Shown here: piece after piece, positions 25,028 to 38,180 of the stretch
Position numbering within the stretch: the first letter of the stretch is position 1
Layout: each line of letters begins with the position of its first letter
Origin: Chalara sp. BL73
Lineage: Eukaryota; Ascomycota; Leotiomycetes; Helotiales
Length of the DNA stretch: 64,000 nucleotides
Direction of reading: 5' to 3'
Assembly: GCA_918026815.1 (NCBI GenBank)
Contig: CAKJVC010000012.1
Span: 2,294,001 to 2,358,000 of the forward strand
Made by a program: the position numbers and the translations under genes
The notes under the pieces: generated by a model
Told to the model about the DNA's origin: nothing
What the model saw: only the letters and a program-made list of their open reading frames with translations
Databases searched by the model: none

Positions 25028-27093
25028 TCACCAATCTTGAGCCAACCAGTGCCCGAAAGGCTTTTGCGCAATGATGGTCACAACTTCCTCGCCTTTCATG
25101 CCCTCCTCCTGATCTACCTTGACACCATATTCCGTAACTATAAAGTCCTTTACCTTCACCGTACCGTTCAAGACTTGCTCGTACTGCTCTGCTGTGCAAG
25201 TATCTGGCGCGAGAATATAACATTTCGACTCTGGCCAGTCTGGAACCTCGTTCTTGATATTAAAAACAGATGATGGACCAATGGTGGTATAATAATCCGT
25301 CACGTCATATATGCCAGTAGTGATGTCCTTTCCAAAAGTTGCACGCATAAAAATCTCATAAGAAACCTCGCCTTGATAGGATGGCACTAATCTCAAGTCA
25401 GCATACACAGCCAATGTATCAAATCTAGGCATGCTATAGAGTGACCTACCTTCGTGACCAGCCTGATAAACCCTCGAGAATGAGAAATTTCCAAACTGCT
25501 TCACATTCCCTCCGATATCGTTATTTGGCCCATAAATAATAGGCTCATATCCAGCATTCTTAAACTGCTCCTTGTTCGAATAATCAACAGCATGCACAGC
25601 ACGCTCGCCACCAATCCAATTACAAGCCCAATCCCTATCACCATACATCCCAGCTACTTTTACGCCTCCATCCAACAAATAGGCCAGGCTCTTCAAGCTC
25701 GTGCCACGTGCATAATCCCCTGTCGTGCGGAAATCGGTGGCCACCGTCCTTGAGCTGGCCGTGTGGTTTACAGGCACGCCGAGGGCCGCTTGGACCCATT
25801 GCTGATTGAGAAAGCCATAGAGATAGGGGGCGGGGAATGGATCAGATCTTGGATGAGCGATGTCGTATCTTCCTCTACGTATCTCAGCTCCAGCATAAAG
25901 GCTCTCGGAGCAATGCTGTGCGCAGTACTCCATTGAGCCACCACAAATCTTGTTAGCTTCGTCGCCGAAGGGATCGTTATTCTCATCATTGATGAAGTGG
26001 CGACAGTGCTTGATCCGGTCTTTACAGCCACCTTGTTTGTGATAGTGCTCGATGCCAGTGTTATAGACTGACTCGTTGATGGCTTTAATGTCATATGTAT
26101 TGTTATACGCCATATCTAGGTACGCGAGCTGCATGATTTCATAGTCAATGCAGCCGTTGATTATCCCTAGGGTATCGAGATGGAGATAGTGAGAGCCAGG
26201 CTCACTGATGGTACCGTTAGCTATCTTCTCATTCTGTTGCTGGAAGAAGCTGAAGAAGTTCGGGCCATAGATTCCACCATAGCTTTCAGTCCACAGATGG
26301 ATCTTCTCATCAGTCGGCTTGTAGAAGGGAAATTCTTCAAACCACGTTTGCGCAAAGTGCCACAGAGCATGAGCTGCATGAATCGTAGAGTTCGCGGTGA
26401 AGTTACCATTCTGGCTTGAAAAAGTCCCTACCATGTAAGTGTTGTTTGGTGTAGGGAAACCGTCGGAAAAGTCTGTTGGCGTGATAACTCGACTACTTGC
26501 GTTGTAAGTCCCATTTGTGATAACATCATAAGAAAAGCCAACTTGAGTAGGCTGATCAAGGTAGAGCATGTTGACCTCATTATTCCACGACCAAGGATTC
26601 AAGTACGTGGAGTTTGAGTCGTTTCCGACGAAACATGGGCCATTTTCCTGTAATAGGCCCATTGCAGAGGAGCCACCAGGGCCACCATTGAGCCAGATTG
26701 AAAGAGGAGCAGTTTCGGGGTCTTTCCGAGCTTCGAAGAACCAAAAGAAACTGCATTCAAGTCAGAGGATTGAGCCTTGCCTCTTTTGAAAGGCTTCCGT
26801 ACGTATTAATGGGATAATCTTGAGTCTCACCCGCAATATCACTCAGGAGACTAGGTGGTAGGTGAACATAGCCACTGTAAGACTTCACACCAGGAGTTGT
26901 TTCACAGATCCCAGGCTAATGTACATGTCAGTGAAGTATATTAGAAAGTCATTATGGAACTTGCCTCTTTGTATGAAATGGTGACATTCTCGTGATATTT
27001 TGACTTCAACAATGTTATGTCGGTAGGTTCCTTTGGGAAGTATGCAGTAGCTGCGCCGGCCAGGGATATCAGCAAAGCAATTGAGTCTCTCAT
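25028..27093 (-). CDS. Secreted/vacuolar serine carboxypeptidase (peptidase S10)
   Basis: Serine carboxypeptidase removing C-terminal residues from peptides, probably secreted. Exons 26965-27093, 26803-26915, 25028-26750; 654 aa. The ATG at 27093 gives a signal peptide ([17 protein letters not shown]). Marks: [11 protein letters not shown] rebuilt across intron 2, oxyanion loop NGGPGGSS, nucleophile TESYGG, catalytic Asp in GDRDWACNW (usual GDxDxxCN), and His in QAGHEGRS (usual GHxxP; here GHEGR, a slight deviation). It has many Cys and N-glycosylation sites. Intron 1 (26916-26964) needs a GC donor (GAG|GCAAGT), which joins YKE to PGICETTPG in frame. Intron 2 is GT-AG. It is longer than CPY because of an extended C-terminal part (about 120 residues after the catalytic His). 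Confidence 0.9.
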
Positions 27094-29059
27094 CTTGAGA
27101 GCACACAAAAATAGCAATAGCTTGAAGCTCAAGAAATGGAACGCTACCAGAAGTCGTTATTATTAAGGCTACAAGGATCCCAAGAAGAGGGCAGTTAGTT
27201 GTACAGGGTACCCACTCTTAGTGACAGGAGTGGGATCCCTGATGCTAACCTTATATATCAGGCGAAATTTCAAACATATGCATAAAAAAAGGATTGGCAC
27301 AATACGTTGCGACTAATATTTGCAAATCAAAATTTAACTTATGCTTGATTAAGTCTGAATGAAGTACTGCTCGAGACTTTGAAAGTTCATGGGTATCCCT
27401 CCATCCCATCTCCGTTTAAACCCTGAACCATAAAACTCTCTTTTCCTGGAACCTTTGCTTACTTCCTGTGGAACTTCAAGATTATTCGTTCCTAGAAATC
27501 AAGGCACCTTGATATCTGGCAGATTTGGAGGCGCAAAGCAACACTACGCAAGCGGCGAGTCCGGATATTTGCATTAAAGAAAAGGGAAATACGAATCGCG
27601 TAGAGTTCGCGATAAAAAAAACGCGTCTCACCCACCAAGAACCCAATGTTCCCACACTTCGCTTTTGATCCTTAGACTCTCGATATCTTGCACAAGCGGC
27701 ATCTTGAATGGCCACAGAGGAAAGATTAAATAGCTGGTCATGAATAGTGCCCGCTTTGCATTGGCTTGGGTACTATTTAGACATACTGTACATGCGAGGG
27801 AATGGCCAGACTTGCGAATAGTACCAGACTCTCGCGAATATAAGTTAAATAAAAGTAGGCGTACATATTATATTATAAATAGAACTATTAGTACTAAGTA
27901 TAACATTTTTACTTATTAGAAAAATTTAAATACTTAAATAATTATAAAAATAGTACGGATATTACTTTAGGTATAAGCCCCTCTTCGCTTGTTATTTTGT
28001 CATTTGATTAAGCGGTCTGTCAGAAGAGGTAGCGGAATCCAGTCCTGCCTCCTGATATCATATCACGAATTAACAAAACATCCGTAATGTCATTCCCCGT
28101 TAAGTTGGCTGTTAAATTTGGACCCCTCAGATACTAAAACAAACCCGCTTCTGTAACAACCTTTATAAATGCCACTTGCGAGAAGTTGATCACAATAAAT
28201 TCGTCTCTGGGGAGCGTTTGGAAAGCCACAGGGAAACTTCCCAAGAGTCGGCCTAAATCAGCGTCAAGACTGACACTGGTCATAATTCCATGGGGAAGTA
28301 TCCCCTAAGTTCATACCAAATTTGACGGACACAGCTGGCGTTCTTACGAAGCTATAAATAGTTGAGACTTTTATGTAGTTTAGTTCTTCAGACTTTTGCA
28401 CTCTTTTCAATGTGTACATATGGCTCAGTGACTTTGAAGCAATTAGTAGGGACAGGAGACCCCTCCGATCTGCGGCTTACAATAAAATATCGAACCTTGT
28501 ATTCGCTACGTAGTGAATACCAAACACTAGATCCTATAGGCTATCCATCCTGAGGCCCCCCAGCCAATTCGTGAAGAATGATACAGTTGCTGTCCTACAA
28601 CTACTTACTCAACAGAGAATATTCGAGCATAGTTTCCGCTCAATCCCGGCGACACTCTGAATCATTTTGGGTTTTTCTATACGCCTCCAGGGCCGTTTAT
28701 TTTGCCCTTTTGGAGTGAACTTCCAAGTAAAATATCGGAGACGTGGGATGTCCACTGCGGCGGTAAGCATCTAGCGCAATCTCTTTTTAGTTCAGAGCCC
28801 TTATAATAAAACCTATCAACTAGCCTATACAGGGCGCTTGATCTGGGTTCGTGACAAGAACCTTTTTTAATACTTAGATAAAGGATAAGCAGTACTTAAA
28901 AGAACTATCTAAAAAAAAGAAGTGTAAGATCGAGAGGGCAGACATTAGCTTGTATAATTAATTGAAGTTGCTGTTCTATAATTTACTGTCTATAAATCCT
29001 CATATAAAGTCGCTCTTAGACTTAATTAGAAGGATGACTATTACGGGTTTTTAACTTGT
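27094..29059. other. Gene-poor, partly AT-rich 2-kb stretch
   Basis: No gene recognised. Two AT-rich tracts (about 27835-27970 and 28855-29050) contain many TA steps. They look like decayed repeat remnants, but no terminal repeats or protein traces were found. The left end holds the carboxypeptidase promoter. Confidence 0.45.
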
Positions 29060-31263
29060 CTACAACCCATCCTGAATAGTTCGGAAGGCCTTCTGGCTAA
29101 TCACGAATGTTGGTGCGACAGGAAACGCTCCTGGCGTTCGCGGGAAGATTGAAGCATCAACAACACGGAGTCCTTCCACGCCGTTGACCCTAAACTTGGA
29201 GTCTACACAATATTCTGGATCATCCTTGGGGCCCATGCGACATGTAGAGGTGACATGGTGGCCAAATGCACGGTCCTTAATACTCTGCTGAAGCTCAACG
29301 CCTCGAGTGGGTTCTACCACCTCGAATGGAATGTATGGTTCTCCAAGTGAGTTGAAAACATCGAGCGCAAACTCAGCTCCCTCAGCCAGAGCTTGCAGGT
29401 CATGAGCATCCTGCTGCTCAAAGTAGTTGAACTCGATTATAGGACTGTCACGGGGATTGGCAGAGCGGAGATTCACAGTGCCTGCCTGATTCCCAACCTG
29501 CATCTTGACCATAGACCAGAAGAAGGTAGTATTGGGTGCCCGATGCTGGCTCCATCCTGGATAGTGGCCGCGAAACTCGGCATCCGGGGCGCCGAAGAAG
29601 AAGATGTCTGCATCTGCGGTTTTGCTGACGCTCGAGCGGAACCAGATATAGAGAGGCGTGCCACCCTGACCATAGGGGCCCCCATCGCCGTTGATCCACT
29701 GAGCGAGGCAGGGGTCTGCTGAAGGATCGAGAGTTAAGCTCATGCTACACCCCGTGTAAGGATTGTTTTCCCAGGGAATGTTGGCGTGGACAGTAATGCC
29801 GCTTTCGTAGTTGTCTTGCATGTATTTTCCCTATAAGAGTTAGCATGAACTGCTATATTTCAGAACCATTCAGAGATTGTGTTGTTTACCACGGCAGGAA
29901 CATCAGCCACGATAGGAATTCCAAGCTTTTCCAACTCATTTCGAGGTCCAACGCCGCTAAGTTTAAGGATCTGTGGCGTGTTGAATGCTCCTCCAGCAAC
30001 TATGACCTCGCGCGTTGCGATAGCATGGCGCAGCTCACCCGGGTCTGAACTGTTATAACGTCTATCAGCAGCGAACATTGCCTCTCCCACCAGATACTCG
30101 ACACCGTAAGCTTGTGGCTTTTTTCCCTTGTGCTGATGGAACAAGACCCTAGTGGCAAGGCTGTTAGTGCTGAGAGTGAGAGGGTATGCTTGGGTGCCGT
30201 CATGGCTCCGCGCCTTGACCGTATCAATGATGTAAGTGCGAGCTCCATGACGCTCCCTCCTCTCATTTATATGAAAAGCAATCTGACGGATTCCAGGTGT
30301 TTCGTAGCGCTGAGGGCTGTCAGTATTTACGTCGCGGGCCAAAAGCCCGATTAGCTCTTCTTCAGTGTCGATTTCAATGCCCTCGAGTCTACGGGTAATC
30401 TCACGGGAGATATCTACAAGGCCAGGACGGGCGGTGAAATAGGAAATGTTGTTGAGATTAGTCTATTCATGCATTAGCCTACTGACGAATTCCGCACTCT
30501 ATACATACTCACCGAAACATAACCGCCATAACCGTGCTCAGGCGACCCTTGAAGGTACAAGTTTCTTTCTAGCTCAATAAAATGCGTTCGAATGTCCTCG
30601 GGCAACCAAGAGTCATCGCCGGTCAGGTTAGCAATAATTTTCCAGTCGTCATCCGGGGGAAGTGCAAAATTCATAGCATTCACTTGTGACGAGCCTCCAA
30701 CGGTGGCACCTCGAGGGTAGTAGATGCCTAGCCTATACAGATGTTAATACGTTCATGGGTTTCACCTTCTCGATTGGATACTCACGGTTCCGCATCAGCT
30801 GGCGGATCAATGCCAACATAGTAGGAGCCATTGGAAAGCAGATAAGTAAATTTATTATCTCGCCTAGCTTGAGTTTCGTTCTGAAAATGGCTGACAAAGA
30901 ACTCCCATGACGCATTGGCACTCTCAGCGTTAGTAGGAGCCCTATAATCATATATGTTAGTATCGCCAATCACTCATATAAAGGAGAAAGGCGCTATACA
31001 AAGTTGGCATTCGCTCGGTCAATGCCTCACCATTATCACCCCCAGCTTCGAGCAATAAGACAGAGTGGCCAGCACGAGCCAGGTTGGCACTGTTTGACAT
31101 ATTAGTTTGGCAACTATTCAAGTGAAACGAAAAGGTTTTTTTACGCCAGTGGGCCTCCACCAGGACCGGAGCCGATGACAATATACTCATATTGTGAAGT
31201 CTTGAGTGCCAGGATACCTCTCACAATTGTCAATAACAGTACTGCAGCACCAAGGGGTTGCAT
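29060..31263 (-). CDS. Secreted GMC oxidoreductase (aryl-alcohol/glucose-oxidase-like)
   Basis: FAD-dependent alcohol oxidase or dehydrogenase of the glucose-methanol-choline family, 642 aa. Six exons: 31145-31263, 31000-31089, 30786-30941, 30513-30732, 29890-30462, 29060-29830; five GT-AG introns of 50-59 bp. The start at 31263 gives a signal peptide ([16 protein letters not shown]). The FAD dinucleotide motif is [10 protein letters not shown], completed by [16 protein letters not shown] over intron 1. GMC signatures are [17 protein letters not shown] and [16 protein letters not shown]. The catalytic His region is [12 protein letters not shown] and the C-terminal FAD segment is VVDASIFP. Likely extracellular, oxidising an alcohol or sugar and yielding peroxide; the substrate is not readable from sequence. 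No lignocellulose or toxin cluster partner is adjacent. Confidence 0.92.
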
Positions 31264-32720
31264 AATAGATGGCGATGGAGGTTGCAGAAGGTGATTCAGT
31301 TGGTACAGTGATAACTTACTGTTTGTTGAGACAGATGGGGGAAACGGGGGCGAGGAGTCCTTTATGTTTCTATGCCTTCTGGGCGCCTGCGAATCATCCT
31401 CTTTTCAGTCTTGACATCTCCACATCATATTACAACGTTACAATCACATCCATCGAAGCTGAGCTCAATGTATTCCTCTAGGTAAAGCCAAGCCGATTTC
31501 CCTGGAACAGCTGGGTCTCACAGCAGGTCGTCCGACGTACACTCTCTCATAAAACTAAGCACTAAACCTTCACATTAGACTCCGATTTGCAGGACAAATT
31601 TGTGAGACTTACGTCAGATTCTGGATTATCTTCTTGAAGTAGAGTGACGTCGCCATGGATTTTGCCATGATACTGCTCCACGGACATCCCCATGGAGCTT
31701 CTTGGTAGAACCTCTACCAAACGAGATCGTGGCAAGCACTTTTAGTAGATATTCGGGATATAATGGTGAGTGCTGGTTGATTCAGAGTAACGACATACTA
31801 GAACAAAGGCAGGCATGGGCAGGTGGATTGCTGGCAGGAGGAATGTAATAGGTCACCTCTGCATTTGACTAACCTTTAGCTCCCATCTACCATGTTAACC
31901 GCGGAGCCAAAAGGGACGTACTGGCATTTCCATTGCCCTTGAGCATGGTCATCAACATGAGCAGATAGAGCTTCGCGATATAATTGAAACAATCATGGCA
32001 AGGATCCATTCTAGTGTGGTAAGAAGGACTAGGCAATGCCAAAAACAGTTGTATTATTTGAAAAACACCAAGATCGCCAATATTGATAAGTTAAGCACAC
32101 AGAGATATCAAAGCCAGCATTGTGTATAAAGACATCTAGGGGTCAGTCGCTTTGTGTAGAGCAAGCTGTCGTTGTTTTGCATCCAATACCTGCATTTCCT
32201 TTGGCGTAACTGCTTAGTCATCTACTCGAGCCCTCTCCTTTGACGAATGTCTACTCCTAATTACAATTGTGACATAACTAGTAAAGTCAGGGATGCCTTA
32301 CTCAATAGACTTAAGTCCCCGCTCATGTATCTTAATTCGATTCAGATGTGGTAAATCAACTTGTGGAACTGGCTTGGTATCAGCATCAACCCAAGATAGG
32401 CAAACTAACAAAACATAAAAATTTCAACTTATCAGCGACGATCTTTAAATTGTTTATTCGTATACTACGATCATGGGATGAGCTGTTTCTAGTAACCTGT
32501 GATGTTCATGGCGGAGGTCCGTGGAGCTCCGTGGAGTGGCTGAGCCTTGTCAATGAGTAATGCAATCGGTCAGACCCCTCACATATTATAGTATCCAGAT
32601 TTCTTGTCATTTTTTTCTTGGCTGGAAACATGGGGGAAAAATAATTAAATCCAGTTCGATTATTAAAAAACCCCCTTATTTCTCTACGAAAACTACAATA
32701 AATTAAACGACACTTCTTAT
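31264..32720. other. Intergenic, 1.46 kb, left flank of the retroelement
   Basis: Holds the GMC gene promoter on its left. A short direct duplication (TCCGTGGAG twice) occurs at about 32519-32537. The last about 130 bp before the LTR are AT-rich. No gene was recognised. Confidence 0.5.
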
Positions 32721-32931
32721 TGAAATAAGTATGCTAAGTTGACCACAGTCAACTTAGGGAAGGGAAGCTTGTGCTGTACGCAAGGTCTGCCCAATTGCAG
32801 TGGTTCAGGAAGAATGGATTGATTAATTGTAGAGCTCTACGGAGGTGCTCAGTAAAAGGGGTGCGACCTTTTCACTGATGACTAAGCTAGGCCCATGCTT
32901 TACGGGTGGGCTATACCACCAATTCTTAACA
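32721..32931 (-). repeat. 3' LTR of the copia-type element
   Basis: On the minus strand it begins TGTTAAGAATTGG and ends TATTTCA (TG...CA borders). It differs from the partner LTR at 38181-38391 by about six transitions and no indel. Base composition is balanced, unlike the interior. Confidence 0.88.
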
Positions 32932-33010
32932 CTCCTACTTAGCACACTTGTAATGAAGCATGTGCTTAGCTTTTACTACTTTTTTACTGCTCCTTTTTGT
33001 TCTTTTGTTT

Positions 33011-33235
33011 TTATTTGACTTTGGCGTTTTTTCTCCGAGCAAAAAGCCGTTCTCGTCTTTCTACTAGCTCTAATAAGCGGCAGTACTTTTCGAAAGCGAC
33101 ACACTTAAAAAGCTTCGTTAGTTTATTTGCGGGCATAAACTCTGTAAGTACGTACGTTACTTGTATTCGTTTTTTTTCGGCCAAGTCACGAATGTAGTAA
33201 TAGCAGATATCGATATGCTTCGAGCGTTCGTGCAA
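33011..33235 (-). pseudogene. Copia RNase H C-terminal remnant
   Basis: Longest readable piece of the decayed Pol (about 74 codons). It matches the end of copia RNase H, with KHIDI, the YIRDL helix, and the TE.M.A..LTK segment. Substitutions at usually conserved positions (Arg to Cys, His to Tyr, Pro to Leu, Asp to Asn) are all single C-to-T or G-to-A transitions. Upstream the frame is interrupted, so this is a fragment without a start. Confidence 0.8.
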
Positions 33236-33989
33236 ATAAAAGTTTTTGACTAAAGCTAGCGCTTTTTAATTGTTTTTGCGGATCTTTACGGTTCGCGAAA
33301 GTTTTCCGATATACTTTGCGTATTTTATATCACGAAAAATCTGTGCCAGCTATTAGCTCGTTTTAGCGCATATAGCTATTGCAACGTATTTTGATTCTGT
33401 GCTAAATGCAGTTACCGAAGTTTGCTTTATACTTCTCTAGGAAACGGGCTTTTCGTAAAGTATAGCAACGTTGCTTAAAGTACTTTTACAGTTTGTTTTG
33501 TTTTTTGCTTAGTCGGCGTTTGAATAAAGTATCAGATTGCGGTTTTTTTTTAGCTCGTATCGCACTTTTTGTGCTACAGTAGTTCGTAAATATCGCATAA
33601 ACTTTTTAAGCGCGTTACTGTAGTAGCTTGCGAGATTTTTTATAAACTAGCTAAGTTTTTCGAGACTAAAAGCTTTGTTTAAGCGAGTATAAACTATACT
33701 GTATATTAAACTGCTTATAACTCGTTAGTATTCGTTAACGTTAATTCGTTAGTTATCAAGTTTTGCGAGCTGCAAATTGTTGTAGTTTTTAATAGAAGTA
33801 AGCTTTTTTTTATAAGTGCTGTGTGTAAACTCGTAACGGTTTAAAACAGCGTTTAAATACTGCTTTTAATCGATTTATAGTTCTTTTGTTTTCCGGTTTC
33901 GAGTAATTCGCATGTTTAAAATCTTTTTGATTTTTTTTAGGTTTTTAGCTGTAAATCGCGAAAAGAAGTAATTGTCGAACTACTCGACG

Positions 33990-34180
33990 TCGGTTGCTTT
34001 GAACGCTGCGAGCACTATATCGTCGATATAAACAAGTAAAATTAAGCCGAACTGCGCGTGCGTAAACAAGCACGAGTCCGCTAAGCTTTAAACAAAACTT
34101 TTTGTAAACAAATAAAATTTGCAAAGCAAGTTTTAATTTTTTGCGGCTTGTTTTAGTCCGTAAAAGCTTCGTAAAACTCG
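33990..34180 (-). pseudogene. Copia reverse transcriptase core remnant with YIDD
   Basis: Read on the minus strand, this block gives YGLKQA, a stop at the family Trp position, a further stop before SLADSCLF, then GLILLVYIDDIVLA. The YIDD catalytic pair is intact although the surrounding frame is broken. It lies about 0.8 kb upstream of the RNase H remnant in the element's own direction, the expected copia order. Confidence 0.8.
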
Positions 34181-37100
34181 TAAAATATACTTATTACGAA
34201 CTGTTACACTGTCAAGCTTTGCTAAGTAAATTCTTTTTTAAAAAACGGATTCGGTAAACGCGTTTTTAATATCGAAGTAGTAACATTCCAGATTTTCGGC
34301 TGCGACTATAGTTAACAAAATCCGTAACGTATTTATTCGAACTGTTAGCGCAAAAGTTTCGAAGTAGTTTTGTTTATAAATCTGTAAAAACTTTCGAACA
34401 ACTAGTTTAGCTTTAAAACGCTTTACTAATTTTTCTAAAGTTGTTTTAACTGTAAAAACTTATTTAGTAAAAACTTCGTTGCAGTTTTTTAGTCTGAGTT
34501 TTTTTTTTCAGGTTTTGTTAACAGCGAAAAAAGCAAGTTTTATTTTTATAGCGTTTCGCTATTGCAAGCCGTAATCAAAATTATTTACAATTTGTTTATA
34601 AATTGTAAAAATAAAAATTTCGCCGACAACAATGCTAGCTAGTACTAACTCGTTTGTTTCGACCGAAAAAAAGTCAGCAAAAAAGTCGTTTATTACAAGA
34701 ACTAGCATAGTTTTAAAAACTTTTTTTGCCGGCTTTTCGTTATCGCTTTCGGCAGTCTGATTTTTGTAATGTTTCTGTAAAAAGTATTTTTTACGGCCAA
34801 ATTCGGCTTGATTTTTTAAGCCGAACTTAAAAAATTAAAAAAGCTTCGGTTTCAACAGTTTATTTTAAAGTGACTTCGAGTTAGTTTTAACAGTCGTTTC
34901 AGCTTGTAACGTTAAAGCAGCACTTTGTTGAACATATTTAGTAATTAGCTCGTTAAACGCGTTCAATAAAAGCTTAAATTCGAGCTTTAAAATTTCTGAC
35001 TTTTTGCTAGTTAGCTCGCTGTTTGTTTTGTTAGAAAGCTCGCTCGTAATTAGTTCAGCTATAAGATTTTTCTGGGTTTCTACAGCGGATTCGCTGCTTT
35101 TTACGAGCTTAGTTGCTGCTAGTATTCGAATCTCGAAATTGTTTATAATTTTAAGTATTAACTTTAAATCGACGAGTTAAAAAGTAGTCTTTTTTTTTGC
35201 TGTACTAGTACTAAAAAAGCGCTTTTTTTGGAGTTTTGTCTGAAAGCGAGTTCGGTGTGCTTTGCAAGCCGCTTGCGTTTCGTAACTTTAGTTTTATTGT
35301 TTTTTTTTTAACGTTTTCGTCGATTTGTAACATTTTAGCTTTGATTGTATATTTTAAGTTTAACGCGTAAACTCGAAATTAATAAGTTGTATTTTAGCAA
35401 TAACTTATAAACACGCTAACACGACTTTTATCGACGAGTTTGTTATGCTTTTTTTTAGCAGAAAGTAATTTCGGATTTACATATAAGTAGCATTTGCTTT
35501 TTTATACGCGAATATAGTCGATCGAAAGCTTTTTGTTTATATAAGCTTTTTTGAGTAAAATCTTTTTGTCGTTAATTATTAGCTTTGTTGCAGTACAGTT
35601 TCGTAAGTACGCATTAGTTTTTACGGCTTCGTTTTAAAACTTTATAAGCAAACTTATTTTTTTAAGTATAGCTTTTGCAAAGTTTTCGGCTGTTTAAATA
35701 CATTTTTCGGCAATGCTGTTTTAGTGTGATTTATAAGCAACAGTATATTGTAGTCGAATGCTGTTTTGCCGGCACTAGTTATTTAAAAGCTTTTTTAGCT
35801 TTGCAGCATTGTTTGACTTTACGCTTACGACTTTACAGCCGGACTTTAGCTTTACTTGCTTTTTTCAAAACTAAAAGTTAAAAACTACTTTTCGCTTTGT
35901 TTTTGTAGCTAAAGTTCACACTTTGCGAGTTGCGTTGTCGATAACTTCAGCGAAATATTTGTTTTTGCGAGCTGTAATAAAAAAAAGTCCGTATACGTTT
36001 ACGAATACTAAGTCGAGAATGTAAAGCTTTTATAGTGTTAATTTGCAGTTAAAGCGATTTTTTAATTTAGTTAAAACATAAACTTTACAAATATAGTTAA
36101 AAAGTAAAACTTTGATTTTGTTTTTTAGAGTTGTTACTATGTAAAGCTTACAAATTACTTTTTTTCCGAAGTATACAAATCGTCGGTAATACAGTTAGTA
36201 ACAAGCCGTTGCTTTAGCGTTGCAGTTTGTAGTTGAGTTATTTGCTATGTTTGTATTTGACTTTTCGGTTGCAAAAAAAGCGCAACAGTAAGTTTGTAAG
36301 TCCGTAACAAGTTTTTTGAGCTAACTTAAAGTTACTTTAAAAAAAGTTGTTAGCCGAGCATTTTTTGCTGTAAACGCTGTTTCGTTGTAACTATTAGCGA
36401 TATTAAAAACTATATAAACTCTATTTGTAAAGCGTATCGTAATAACTGTACAGTTACTTTTTTTGTACTATATGCATTTATTATCGAAAAAACCTGTAAA
36501 GCTATTTGCACAAACTTTTTTGCTTAAAAAAAAGTTTACTTTTAATTTAAGAACGTATAGTATATTTAACAACAAAAAAAATTTTCTATTTTTGACTTGT
36601 AGTTCAACTGTACTTATATAATTTGAACTTAACCGCTTTTTTTTAACTTTTATTCTACGTTTCGGTATTTTAATTAAAAAACGCTTAAAAAAGTAAAGTT
36701 AGTCAGTTATATAAAAAAAAGCTTCGGAGTTTGAAGCTTATTAAAAATAAAAAATTTTACGAACGTTTTCTAAAAAAATTGCAGCCGTTTTTTCGTTGTT
36801 TAAGCTGTAAATAAGCTTTTTTAAGTCGAAGTTTAACAGTAACGTTTTTAAGTTTGACTCGGCTTTATAGTAACTTTTTTCCGAATGCTTGTACTTAAGC
36901 GTTTAGTTGCTTTGTTAGTTTCGGCGCTAGCGCTAAATTTGCCGTTTTTCGCGAACAACGTTTTAAGCAACTTTTTTTTATTTGCAATCAAAAAATCGGT
37001 AATTGCAGCTATTGCAAAGCTAGCATTCTAAGTTTTTCGACTTAAAGCTTTTACTGCGAAATTCAAAGTATCGCAGTTTTGAAGCTTTTGTTTTACGGTC

Positions 37101-38180
37101 CGTAATATACTAAGCTGCGAGTACTGTAACTGTTGCTTTTTTTGCATTTAACTAGTTTTAACGCTTGTTAAAAATATATAGCTTGTTTTGAGTTAAAAAG
37201 TTCGGCTAAACGTCGATAACGTTACGAGTAGTTTTGTAGTTTTCTAGAAGTTCGCCGAGCAAATAGTTAAACAAGTGTTTTTTCGTAAAAAATGTAGCTA
37301 TAGCTAAATTGTTTGCAACGATCCGTCGTTAAAGCTTTTTTAGTTTAATTTACGCGTTTTTAACTTTTGTGCTTTTTTGCATTTTAAAAGTAGTTAGCTT
37401 TTTTAAGTTTTAGCAGCGTGTATGCAAGCGTGTTTAAAAGTATTTAAACCGTAAGTTTATTTATTTGTTTTTTACAGTTACAAACTCTTTTATAAGCTTT
37501 TTGTTTATAAAATCGATGCAAATTCGTAGTATAAATAACGCTTTAGCAAACGCTATTGTATACTCGTTTTTTTTCTCGTCGTTTTATGCTTTAAAAAGTA
37601 TACTATTCTTTTGTAGTGTCAAAACAATCCAAATATACTTTTCAATTGTTTTTTCTATTACAAAAACGATTCTTTTTTTTATAAAGTACAGCTTTAGCAG
37701 TTCGAACTAGTTTTCCTATATATCCTGGCTCAGGGTCTTTACAGGCCGCTTTGCTTTGCTAACGTGATTTATGTCGAATTGCTTAGTTTTTTGTTGAACG
37801 CGTTTAGCGAAGTTCGGAGTAAAAAGAAAAAAAGCTGTCGTATAGTAGTTTTCGTATTGTAAGTAAAATGTAAAAGCTGTTGTATAGTAGTTTTCGAGTT
37901 GAAATTTGTTGATATAGTTGAAATAGCAATTTGTATGTTTCGTAAGTTCGACTAGAAGTTTGTCGCTGTTTTATTGGCTATTCGTCGTTTTTGTATGTAT
38001 TGGCAGTTCGTTGCTTCCGTATTATTGGCAGTCCGTTGCTTTTTGTATAGCTTTTACTGTCGTAATAGGTCCGTTAAGCTGCAAATAGTCGTTTTTAACA
38101 GCTTGCCTTTTTTTTCGATTGGCTTTTTTTTCCTGGCTTCCTTTGTACACTTACAGTGCGAACCCGAGCTTATAACTTAT

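Noticed and set aside
30942..31200. Two alternative N-termini for the GMC protein inside its first introns
   Set aside because: They read through introns 1 and 2. The spliced model restores the full FAD-binding motif and signal peptide.
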